Assembly (NCBI RefSeq): GCF_028765165.1
Contig: NZ_JARADB010000001.1
Span: forward strand, 682,001-746,000
DNA length: 64,000 bases
Origin: Paenibacillus sp. MAHUQ-63
GTDB lineage: Bacteria; Bacillota; Bacilli; Paenibacillales; NBRC-103111
Reading direction: 5' to 3'
Under the pieces are notes generated by a model. That model was not told the DNA's origin. It saw only the letters and a list, made by a program, of their open reading frames with translations, and searched no databases. Positions within the stretch are counted from its first letter, which is position 1, and each line of letters begins with the position of its first letter. The position numbers and the translations under genes are program-made. This document shows positions 39,748 to 47,635 of this stretch, piece after piece.

Positions 39748-41799
39748 TTAATAAACCTTAAAGTCATCAAGTGTTGTAGTTGCTGAATTTGCAGCAAGAC
39801 CGTGTTGAGTAGCGCTCTGATTAAATGTATCAGTTGTAGCTAATGCTGTGTCTTCAACTCCATTAACAAAAACTTTTATAGAAGATCCTAATAAAACGAC
39901 CTTTACAATGTCATTGTTCGCATAGGAAATACCACCTGACTTCACGGCAACGTAACTTCCTGCATTCTTTTTATAAAGTTCATACTTACCAGTTCCACTT
40001 GCGCCTTGAACAAACCACCAGTTATTTGCGTCCGTAACTCGGAACGCTAAGCGCGTAGCTGCTGCAACGATATTTACAAATTTAGCTTCTACGCTACAAT
40101 CCGAAACGCCCGCATCAACAACCGCTAAACCATTACTAAGACCAGGCTTCACAACGTTTGATGCTATTGTTGGCGTTCCAGCTAGTGCTATCCAGGTTTT
40201 ATTACCAACCTCGGTGATGGTTCCACCTAAATTTCCGTCAGCTCTTGTGAAAGAGTCTGATACTAGGGCTGACGGCGCTGCTCCTGATGTTGTCGCTGTC
40301 GTTGTCATCGCTGTCGATCGATTACCTGCACCATCGATAGCAACAAGGCGGAATGTATAAGCAGTATTAGCACTTAATCCAGTCACAGTTGTAGACGTCG
40401 AACTTGGATTGATTGCTCCACTGAACACTGTGAAGTTCGTTCCGTCAGCGGAATATGCTGCCTCATAAGCAGTTACATCACCACTAGCAGAAAGAGTCCA
40501 CGAAAGCGGCACACTGTTTGCTGTCGGAGTTCCGGCTGCTAGACCGGTAACTGGACTAGGCGGCGTTGTATCCGCTGCTGCAGTAGTCGTGAACGTTGTG
40601 CTTGTGCCACTCGCCACATTCCCCGCCGCGTCCTTCGCTTTAACTGTGTAAGTGTACTGAGTGCCCGCTGTAAGCCCTGTGACGTTGTATGAGGTCCCGA
40701 TTACGGTCGTCACAAGACTAGGGCCGTTATAGATGTCATACCCAGTTACCGCGACGTTATCCGTGGCTGCTGTCCAATTGAGCGTTACGCCTGTTTGCGT
40801 CAATCCACTTGTCGTGAGATTCGTGACATTGCTCGGTGCTGTTGTATCTGCCGGCGGTGCGCTCGTTGTTACATCTACACTCGTACCACTTGCAACATTC
40901 CCACTCGCATCTTTAGCCTTTACCCAAAGAGTATAAGCTGTAGAAGCAGCCAAGCCATTCACATTGTAGGTCGTTCCCGTAACGTTAGCCAGGAATGTGG
41001 TCCCGTTGTAGATGTCATATGATGCTACGTCACTCGATACCGAAGCAGTCCAGTTCAGCGTCAGGCCCGTTTGTGTGATATTGGATGTTGTGAGATTTGT
41101 AACGTTCGCCGGCGGAATCGTATCTGCGCTAGAGGAAGTTGTCACTGTTGTTGAAGTTCCCGACGAAATGTTATTCGCTGCGTCTTTTGCCTTGATTGTA
41201 AATGTGTATTGAGTAGCCTGTGTCAAGCCGGTTGCATTGTATGTCGTGCCCGTTACGCTGCCTACCAATGTGGATCCGCGGTAAACATCATAGCCGATAC
41301 AGTCGCTGGAGGATGAGGCATTCCAGGTTAATGTGAGGCTCGTTGCAGTCAGATTAGATACTGCAAGATTGGTGACGTTGTCCGGTGGAGTGGTATCGAC
41401 AGGTTGTGATGGTGTAAATCCGCCGATCAGTTGAATGCCCTCTGCACGCCACGGTACGGTGCTGTTAATGGTAACTACTGTGAATGGTTTGAAACGGCCT
41501 GTAACAACTTCTCCAGCCTTTACGGTTCGTGTTTTGCCATTAATGGTAAATGTAAGATCAGCAGCTCCGGATGTTTCTGGCTTTGAATCATTACTGACTT
41601 CGATCCCAATCATTTCGCTAGCGAACTCTTTGGTTAGATTTCCACTTCCACTGAAAGGTTCGTCAGAGACTTCAATGGGCGACTGCATGTGGTAAGAGCC
41701 GCCCGATCCTCTTACAAGTTCCCATTCTCCCTGCTCATTTAAGAATTGAGGAGGCGTGACATTGCCTATTTTAATCATTGGTTTAAGTTCATCAGGCAT
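39748..41799 (-). CDS. Tail fibre protein with four fibronectin type III repeats
   Basis: A 683-residue protein. N-terminal phage part (IKIGNVTPPQFLNEQGEWEL) with a possible attachment role, then FN3 repeats starting around residues 138, 235, 325 and 415 (each DTTPPxNVTNL...YDIYNGT...YTVKAKDAAGN) and a C-terminal jelly-roll/LamG-like domain (NWWFVQGASGTGKYELYKKN). Repeats differ enough to be older duplications. Probably binds cell-surface glycans. Confidence 0.9.
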   Translation of the reverse strand: MPDELKPMIKIGNVTPPQFLNEQGEWELVRGSGGSYHMQSPIEVSDEPFSGSGNLTKEFASEMIGIEVSNDSKPETSGAADLTFTINGKTRTVKAGEVVTGRFKPFTVVTINSTVPWRAEGIQLIGGFTPSQPVDTTPPDNVTNLAVSNLTATSLTLTWNASSSSDCIGYDVYRGSTLVGSVTGTTYNATGLTQATQYTFTIKAKDAANNISSGTSTTVTTSSSADTIPPANVTNLTTSNITQTGLTLNWTASVSSDVASYDIYNGTTFLANVTGTTYNVNGLAASTAYTLWVKAKDASGNVASGTSVDVTTSAPPADTTAPSNVTNLTTSGLTQTGVTLNWTAATDNVAVTGYDIYNGPSLVTTVIGTSYNVTGLTAGTQYTYTVKAKDAAGNVASGTSTTFTTTAAADTTPPSPVTGLAAGTPTANSVPLSWTLSASGDVTAYEAAYSADGTNFTVFSGAINPSSTSTTVTGLSANTAYTFRLVAIDGAGNRSTAMTTTATTSGAAPSALVSDSFTRADGNLGGTITEVGNKTWIALAGTPTIASNVVKPGLSNGLAVVDAGVSDCSVEAKFVNIVAAATRLAFRVTDANNWWFVQGASGTGKYELYKKNAGSYVAVKSGGISYANNDIVKVVLLGSSIKVFVNGVEDTALATTDTFNQSATQHGLAANSATTTLDDFKVY

Positions 41800-41815
41800 T
41801 TAATTAACCCACCTC

Positions 41816-42139
41816 CTACGCTAAATCAGATTCAAAATTAATTAGGATATATCCCTGATTAGGGAAGGTCTCGACGCTTCCGTCCTCATAAGTAACTTCA
41901 AATTCCGCTTTCATTGTCCCGAGAGTTGTTACTTCTTCCGGCTCGAAAACAAAAGAAACGATGCCATCGTCAGCAGATAAGATATCAGCCTCACGATTAA
42001 CTAGGATCGAGCCTTTCCTGTACGTCGCCATTTTGAATTTCACCGAAGCATTATTCAATTTCACTGGCGTTCCTTTAGGGCTTATCAGAGCTGCTTTTAT
42101 GGCTGTCCTTGTGTCTCCTCGCTTCATCGTTAGTGCCAT
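41816..42139 (-). CDS. BppU-like baseplate upper protein, N-terminal-type
   Basis: A 107-residue protein: MKRGDTRTAIKAALISPKGT then VKFKMATYRKGS...VSFVFEPEEVTT...FEVTYEDGSVETFP, the BppU/DUF2479-type fold that mounts receptor-binding proteins on siphophage baseplates. ATG overlaps the upstream stop (TGATG). Confidence 0.78.
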   Translation of the reverse strand: MALTMKRGDTRTAIKAALISPKGTPVKLNNASVKFKMATYRKGSILVNREADILSADDGIVSFVFEPEEVTTLGTMKAEFEVTYEDGSVETFPNQGYILINFESDLA

Positions 42140-42264
42140 CAATCCACCTCTTTCCGCTCTACGACATTTTGTACAGGAGCAACGAAATGCAGGAGGGTTT
42201 CGACCTTCACAAGCTGCACGTCAACACTATTTTTGATGGGTTCAATCACAATGCTTTTATCCAT
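42139..42264 (-). CDS. Small hypothetical protein, 41 residues
   Basis: MDKSIVIEPIKNSVDVQLVK; beta-rich, hydrophobic middle. AAGGTGG upstream and one-base overlap with the BppU-like start. Not recognised. Confidence 0.55.
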   Translation of the reverse strand: MDKSIVIEPIKNSVDVQLVKVETLLHFVAPVQNVVERKEVD

Positions 42265-42280
42265 GATTACCACCTTCTCT

Positions 42281-42318
42281 AAAAAGACAATAAGCCCCGA
42301 TTCGTACTAAACCGGGGC
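42281..42318 (-). terminator. Terminator between the 44-residue gene and the 41-residue gene
   Basis: GCCCCG-loop-CGGGGC stem followed in the minus direction by TTATTGTCTTTTT. Confidence 0.7.
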
Positions 42319-42327
42319 ATAATTCAA

Positions 42328-42462
42328 TTATTCCAATGGCTTGCCGTCAGTTCCCAGGTCCATAGCAGCGAGTTCAGCTTCAACAGCTGGCTTCAAGTTA
42401 ACAGGAACTTGTTCGAATGTTTTGTATCCCTTGACGATTAGCGTTACGTATACTGTGACCAT
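42328..42462 (-). CDS. Tiny tail-region protein (CD1375-like), copy 2
   Basis: A 44-residue protein: MVTVYVTLIVKGYKTFEQVP then LKPAVEAELAAMDLG. GGAGGAGGTG precedes the ATG. It is clearly related to the 36-residue protein at 42515: V/IYxxLI-x-G-x-K-T-x-E-x-V-P-x-x-L. Proteins of this type sit next to holin/fibre genes in Bacillales phages; role unknown. Confidence 0.72.
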   Translation of the reverse strand: MVTVYVTLIVKGYKTFEQVPVNLKPAVEAELAAMDLGTDGKPLE

Positions 42463-42486
42463 TGTTTCTTCACCTCCTCCCAACAA

Positions 42487-42512
42487 CAAAAAAAGAAGCC
42501 ATATAACGGCTC
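42487..42512 (-). terminator. Terminator between the two CD1375-like genes
   Basis: GAGCC-loop-GGCTTC hairpin followed by TTTTTTTG on the minus strand. Confidence 0.55.
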
Positions 42513-42514
42513 CT

Positions 42515-42625
42515 TTAAACATTGCTTTGATCCAGTAAAATTTGTACTTCGGGTCTTAAATTCAACGGCACTTCTTCGATCGTTTTCTTTCCAAACAGAA
42601 TGAGTTTGTAATAAATTAGTGCCAT
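42515..42625 (-). CDS. Tiny tail-region protein (CD1375-like), copy 1
   Basis: A 36-residue protein: MALIYYKLILFGKKTIEEVP then LNLRPEVQILLDQ. Paralogous to the 44-residue protein at 42328. The start is 1 bp from the stop of the preceding gene. Too short for most gene callers. Confidence 0.68.
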   Translation of the reverse strand: MALIYYKLILFGKKTIEEVPLNLRPEVQILLDQSNV

Positions 42626-42626
42626 A

Positions 42627-43079
42627 CTACTCCACGCCTCCCTGAAGTGCCAAAATCATTTCGTACAGCTCTGTGATAGCCAACATATTGTTGATGGTTT
42701 CTTGCTCTGCGGCAGCCTTTTCGGCCTCTTTTTCTTCGTAGACCTGAGTGATTGCGAGCATGAGGTTGATGTTGTCTTGCTCGAGTTGAGCTATTTTTAT
42801 TTGAACCGGAGTGGGTTGCGGATCTACTGGTTCAGGAGGCGGCGCTGGCGTCCAAACCCCATCGGCGTATGTATCACCGGGGTTTACTTCGATATCAAGC
42901 ATAACTACCTCGGGAACTATAATTGTCGTGGGATTTCCGTCCTCGTCTGGTTCTCCCGGCTGTTCCTTGTCCACCCATTTGAACAAAGGTATCATGTGAT
43001 CCGCAACGAATTCACCGGAAAGTAACGAAACCGATATACAAACACCCGTTTCAATGTCAATCTGTGCGTATCTGAACAT
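42627..43079 (-). CDS. Tail-associated coiled-coil protein
   Basis: A 150-residue protein: N-terminal MFRYAQIDIETGVCISVSLL with a compact beta region, a Pro-rich linker (TPAPPPEPVDPQPTP) and a C-terminal coiled coil (IAQLEQDNINLMLAITQVYE). Such proteins lie between fibre and chaperone-like genes in Bacillales phages. GAGGTG precedes the ATG at 43079. Confidence 0.68.
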   Translation of the reverse strand: MFRYAQIDIETGVCISVSLLSGEFVADHMIPLFKWVDKEQPGEPDEDGNPTTIIVPEVVMLDIEVNPGDTYADGVWTPAPPPEPVDPQPTPVQIKIAQLEQDNINLMLAITQVYEEKEAEKAAAEQETINNMLAITELYEMILALQGGVE

Positions 43080-43091
43080 GCTCACACCTCA

Positions 43092-44234
43092 TTAGTAGTA
43101 TTCGATTACTTGCCAAGCGACGGGAACCGTGTTAATTCCACTGTCTCCAACAAATCTGAGTGTTGTAGATGATATGAGGGTTGCATAAATGGAAGCCGGA
43201 ATAATAGTATCTGAAGCTCTCATAGGACCAAAAGCGTCAAGGCTTATCACTGTCTTTGCCATATTAACCGCTGAAATCGTCACATCAGTTGCGCTAGTCC
43301 CCGACGCACCTACAACCCCTCTTTGAATGCTTTTCAATCCTCCCACCCCCTGCCATATTGAACCGTTGAACCACTCGATATATGTCCCGCTTGAGTGGAC
43401 GCGTAGTTTCCCAGTATCCCAAACTGAATTTTGTCCTGCTTGGATAGTCCCGTTTTCATTGAATATAATGTTCTTCGGCCAATCCCAATCCTCTCCGTCA
43501 ACGGTTGCAGAAGGTGCAAAAATAAAAGAATTAGCGGATGGGTGATGGATAATCCACGATTTATACCCTGACATTTTAGAGACTAACGGCGAATTTGTTG
43601 TGTTTCTTAATAAACCCGTCATCGTACCGCCTGTACGCTGTAAAGCCCCGTCAGCCGTCACATGGGCGTCATAGATACCTTGCTCCATCTTGTTCAGGTT
43701 GGCGGCGTTAAGGGGCGTTCCTGCTTGTGTAACCGTGCCCGGCGATTGGGTGATAGTGTAGAGCTTCTTTGGCGCGAATGCTGTGGCTGCGCTGCCTAGT
43801 TCGAGCTGCGGGTTGGTGAAGATGATGGCTCCCGTTGAAGCGCCCGAAGCGCTAGTCACGATAATTCTAATTTTCGCTGTATCGGATTGCGTTGTGAAAG
43901 TAATGCTCGAAGCCGTAGACGAAGAAGATGAAAATGTTTGCGCTCCTGCTGAGTTATACAAGATATAAAAGTGTCCGGCGTTACTTCCTGCAAGTGTACA
44001 AGAAAAAGCATAAGACGTACTAGGCAATACGGGGACCTCAATGTATGATTGCTGCCATGTACCCGTAGAGTTCAATGTCAGAACGTAAGGCGATGTAACC
44101 ACCGCATTCGCATGTAGCGTCCAGTCCGAGAAAGGCGGCAAAAGGTTCTTGTCGCTCCCACCGTCCCAGTTCATAAAAAACCTTTTCGCCCACTGTACAG
44201 CCCTATCAATGTAAGTCGTTTTTGTGTAAGCCAT
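43092..44234 (-). CDS. Putative tail fibre / receptor-binding protein
   Basis: A 380-residue protein. An N-terminal phage attachment part (IDRAVQWAKRFFMNWDGGSD) leads to a carbohydrate-binding-like beta-sandwich (YIEVPVLPSTSYAFSCTLAG), then NLNKMEQGIYDAHVTADGAL, the common fibre shaft element, and a C-terminal beta-rich tip. Direct abutment with the LamG-like gene. Confidence 0.72.
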   Translation of the reverse strand: MAYTKTTYIDRAVQWAKRFFMNWDGGSDKNLLPPFSDWTLHANAVVTSPYVLTLNSTGTWQQSYIEVPVLPSTSYAFSCTLAGSNAGHFYILYNSAGAQTFSSSSSTASSITFTTQSDTAKIRIIVTSASGASTGAIIFTNPQLELGSAATAFAPKKLYTITQSPGTVTQAGTPLNAANLNKMEQGIYDAHVTADGALQRTGGTMTGLLRNTTNSPLVSKMSGYKSWIIHHPSANSFIFAPSATVDGEDWDWPKNIIFNENGTIQAGQNSVWDTGKLRVHSSGTYIEWFNGSIWQGVGGLKSIQRGVVGASGTSATDVTISAVNMAKTVISLDAFGPMRASDTIIPASIYATLISSTTLRFVGDSGINTVPVAWQVIEYY

Positions 44235-45269
44235 TTAGTATAACCCTCCACTCTCGCCGCTTCTTATGGTTCCGCAGTACACGAAACTTTGATAAACGAG
44301 AACCCCGGTGTTAAGTAAGTCCAAGACATTTTTCTCTAGCCGGATCGCGTCATTGTAATCGAACGTTGTGCCGACCGCCCAAGATTTAACGCCGCCATAC
44401 CCTGACGGAACCATGAAGTTACTTTTGATGTATTCAATGTTTTGTTCAATCCTGTTAATGGACGAGAGAAAATCAATGCTGTAGTTCGTCCGGTTCTTCA
44501 CAATGCCGACTTTCGGCGTGTCTGAGGTCCATGCTGTGCCGCCTGTAAGCGTGCCAAATGCGACCCCGGTTGTGGGAACTAAACTTGTGCCCGTGCCTTG
44601 GTCGCACCTCCAATATGCAATTAACCCCGGTTCAGTACCTTTCAGGAAGCGGCGCATACTGTCCTGAATCTGTGCTTGGCTGCGCGCATAGTTCCAAATC
44701 CGAACGTCATCCACACAGCCTTTGAACCACCTGGAGCCACCTTGCCAAGAACCTATATATAGGTTTCCTGTATTCTGCACTACGCCGGGACAAGCACCCG
44801 ATCCCTCAAGAACACCGTCCACATATATGCGTATAGTCACACCGTCGTATGTGGCTGCTATGTGATGCCATCTATTGTCTTTTAAAGCTGTGAGCGTGTA
44901 GGCTTTCGCCCCGCCCACAAAAAAGTATACTTGGCTCGTTGTGCTGTTGTACTCAAATGCCCACCCTGTAGTTGATGTATGCGACTTATCTATTATATTC
45001 GCATAATCGACCTGCGCTGTGCCCGGCTTAATCCAACACTCAACAGTCAATTGCGTTAAGTCGAAAACAGAGCTATTGCCACAATTCACGGCATCGTCAA
45101 CCCCATCGAATGACAGGGCGTAGAGGTTTTCTTCCAGTCCAACGATATTGTATTGAATGCTGTTTAGATAGTCGGCAACCTCTTTGATGTTATTTTCTAT
45201 CCGGTTCCAGTCATCCGGGTTCATGTAATCATTTTCCGTCCAGTTCAATCGGGGAGTGATCCATGCCAT
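44235..45269 (-). CDS. LamG/concanavalin-like lectin-domain tail protein
   Basis: A 344-residue protein with a LamG-type domain at about 50-210 (ALSFDGVDDAVNCGNSSVFD, TVECWIKPGTAQ, HHIAATYDGVTIRIYVDGVL, GCVDDVRIWNYARSQAQI). Flanked by short fibre-type segments (WNRIENNIKEVADYLN and its C-terminal cousin NRIEQNIEYIKSN). Likely binds host glycans. One-base overlap with the upstream gene. Confidence 0.85.
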   Translation of the reverse strand: MAWITPRLNWTENDYMNPDDWNRIENNIKEVADYLNSIQYNIVGLEENLYALSFDGVDDAVNCGNSSVFDLTQLTVECWIKPGTAQVDYANIIDKSHTSTTGWAFEYNSTTSQVYFFVGGAKAYTLTALKDNRWHHIAATYDGVTIRIYVDGVLEGSGACPGVVQNTGNLYIGSWQGGSRWFKGCVDDVRIWNYARSQAQIQDSMRRFLKGTEPGLIAYWRCDQGTGTSLVPTTGVAFGTLTGGTAWTSDTPKVGIVKNRTNYSIDFLSSINRIEQNIEYIKSNFMVPSGYGGVKSWAVGTTFDYNDAIRLEKNVLDLLNTGVLVYQSFVYCGTIRSGESGGLY

Positions 45270-47257
45270 TAATTGACCCCTCCCTTCGCTTGCGTTTTTA
45301 CTGTCAGATACCCGGCATACTCGATTTCATTCTTTGTGACATAGGCGTTCATTGTGCTGCCGTATGTGTTCTCCATTGAGAGTACGTCATTAAGCTCTAG
45401 AGCCGGGTTTCCGCGCCATCTGACGGAATAGGTCGCTCTATATGCCAACTGCGCCATAAGCCAATCAGCGACCGCCTGAGCGCGTGCAGAGGTGTTGATA
45501 AGGGTGTTCTTTTCTAGCTTCAGAGTGTCGCCTACGGTATTAACGGGATGGTTAACACCGACAAAGCCGGACGTTGAAAGGTCTGTCCAGTATGTTACCT
45601 CTACCCGTTTGATTGCTTTATCAAGGGCGATTTGAGGCTCCGTATACATGTTGTCAAAGTCGGCTGAATCGACCGGGGTCATATCGCCTAAGACGGTTTC
45701 CATGGCGTAGGTGCGCCCGGCTGATGTCTCTGCATACTCCCCGGATATCGCGCTATCAAATACAGTTTTCCACGTTACCCCATCGGCAGATATTTCCGTC
45801 TTGGTGTTGTGATAGGTGCGCCCGTCTGCGTAGTAGTGCCATACCTTGACTGTCTCAATGTCATATACTGCGCCAAGGTCAACGGTTACGTTCCCTAAAC
45901 CACCTTGTCCGCACCAATTTTCTGAAGCTGTATTGCCGTCGGTAATTAATGAGGGCGAATTAACCGGAACAAAGGAAGTCGTCACAGGCTTTCCAAGGGC
46001 TATATTTGTACCGCTCGAATTGACCGCCTGTATTTCCACCCAATGACCCGCATTGTTGAAAGTGCTGCCGTTTGTGGTATCCCGGATGTATCGCACCTTG
46101 CGAGTTTTATTACACTTCAAAGTGATTTTACCGTCACGGGTGACATAGATGTTTGCACCCCCGGCTATGGCAATCATTTGGAGCAGGTCCCGGTAATTCA
46201 CTTTTTCGGCAACCGAATTTGTTGTTATATTTTCTAGTGCCGGGTCAATCCAGTAATTCGATATCCCCGCAAGGAAGAAAATATACCTCGCCAATGATGC
46301 CAATGACTGCGAGGCGGGCGCTGAATTGTTCCAAACAAAGCTCGCCATGGTGTCGAGATTGGTCCGGGCTGTGAACGTAGCTGTTAAGCTGCCCTCGTCC
46401 GATTGCCATTCTTGAAGCAGGTAATTTCCAATGGGAATGTATTCAAAGTTACCGCCCCCGGTATCAAGCCCGATCTCCCCTATGACCTGCTGACGCTGCT
46501 GCAAGTATTTATAGAACCCGGTCGGATTCAAGATATTAAAAAGCCTGTCGGAGTTATCGATTGTGAACTTGAACTCAGCAGAAGGGAGCTTGCCAGTAAG
46601 CAAGTCCATTTCCTCGACTGAGCTTAGGTTAACTAAGTTGTCATCGGTGTACTGCTTCACAAAACCAAAGTCAACTTCAAAAACTCGAGCTCTGCGGTTC
46701 GGTTTGGACCATTTACGAATGATGACCGACACCTTGCGATAGTTGTATAGTTGCCCGATTGGGACTGCGATAATATCGGTATTACCCGTGACTGAGGTCG
46801 TCGCTATTACAGCTCCCCCAGCGTCATAAGCGGTCATATCGAAGTCAACCGCGTATTCACCATTCACTTGGTCGAATGTGATTGTCAACCCGGCGCTAGA
46901 GTGATTTGATCCGAAGTCAAAGGATATAGTAAGAGGTGTTGCGAATACGCCGAAAGCGTCGCATATATCAGAGCTACTCCAGCCTAACTCCTCGTTATTG
47001 GCGATTACATCGTCAGCAAATGAAAAAGAACCGTCCAAGCGGAAGCGGTCCTTTTCTAATGTTGCAGCCTTATATGTCATGCTGCGCCTCTTATCGATTA
47101 AGTGAGCCTTAACACTTAACGGTGATTCAGGTGAAGTTGTGATATTGGTAACATCCCCGGAGGCGGTAACATCGCTAATATCGAATGTCACGCGCCCCGC
47201 TGTACGTCTGACAGGCGCGTATATGTTATTCTTGAAATTTTGCGTTGTCCTGTACAT
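45269..47257 (-). CDS. Tail-tip/baseplate protein with discoidin (F5/8) domain
   Basis: A 662-residue protein. The N-terminal two thirds follow the siphophage tail-tip pattern (FGSNHSSAGLTITFDQ, EFKFTIDNSDRLFNILNP, ARTNLDTMASFVWNNS), and an inserted discoidin-type carbohydrate-binding domain spans about residues 400-510 (GKPVTTSFVPVNSPSLITDG, NVTVDLGAVYDIETVKVWHY). The C-terminal end returns to tail-tip sequence (RWRGNPALELNDVLSM). Probably the central tip protein (Tal-like). Confidence 0.82.
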   Translation of the reverse strand: MYRTTQNFKNNIYAPVRRTAGRVTFDISDVTASGDVTNITTSPESPLSVKAHLIDKRRSMTYKAATLEKDRFRLDGSFSFADDVIANNEELGWSSSDICDAFGVFATPLTISFDFGSNHSSAGLTITFDQVNGEYAVDFDMTAYDAGGAVIATTSVTGNTDIIAVPIGQLYNYRKVSVIIRKWSKPNRRARVFEVDFGFVKQYTDDNLVNLSSVEEMDLLTGKLPSAEFKFTIDNSDRLFNILNPTGFYKYLQQRQQVIGEIGLDTGGGNFEYIPIGNYLLQEWQSDEGSLTATFTARTNLDTMASFVWNNSAPASQSLASLARYIFFLAGISNYWIDPALENITTNSVAEKVNYRDLLQMIAIAGGANIYVTRDGKITLKCNKTRKVRYIRDTTNGSTFNNAGHWVEIQAVNSSGTNIALGKPVTTSFVPVNSPSLITDGNTASENWCGQGGLGNVTVDLGAVYDIETVKVWHYYADGRTYHNTKTEISADGVTWKTVFDSAISGEYAETSAGRTYAMETVLGDMTPVDSADFDNMYTEPQIALDKAIKRVEVTYWTDLSTSGFVGVNHPVNTVGDTLKLEKNTLINTSARAQAVADWLMAQLAYRATYSVRWRGNPALELNDVLSMENTYGSTMNAYVTKNEIEYAGYLTVKTQAKGGVN

Positions 47258-47266
47258 ATGCCGCGC

Positions 47267-47620
47267 CTACCTTTCGACTACATTGAAAGCAACATCCTTG
47301 TACCGCGGGGTTCCATCGATGAAGTCCAACATAGGCATCTTCCGGTCGCCCTTATAAAACGTTTTGGTTGCAGGGCTATTTGTTTTCGGATCTATATATG
47401 TCACTTCGAAATAAAACGGATCGATTGCATTTAATATCTGACTCATTTGTTCGGCATCGAGGAACTTCCAAGATAACTCTAATTTAACTTTGCGTGCGAT
47501 GAACTCAGTTATCAAAAGACCATTTGTATTCCTCATAGGGTCCTTTGTTAGATCCTGGTGACTTACTGTAAGATCGGAAGGGGTCGGCATTTCAACCCCG
47601 TCAATTGTTAACAATGCCAT
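47267..47620 (-). CDS. DUF6711-like tail protein
   Basis: A 117-residue protein: MALLTIDGVEMPTPSDLTVS, VKLELSWKFLDAEQMSQIL and YIDPKTNSPATKTFYKGDRK match the small tail protein that follows the tape measure in many Firmicute siphophages (distal-tail position). Ten bp from the tip gene. Confidence 0.82.
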   Translation of the reverse strand: MALLTIDGVEMPTPSDLTVSHQDLTKDPMRNTNGLLITEFIARKVKLELSWKFLDAEQMSQILNAIDPFYFEVTYIDPKTNSPATKTFYKGDRKMPMLDFIDGTPRYKDVAFNVVER

Positions 47621-47635
47621 AGGTTTACCGACCTC

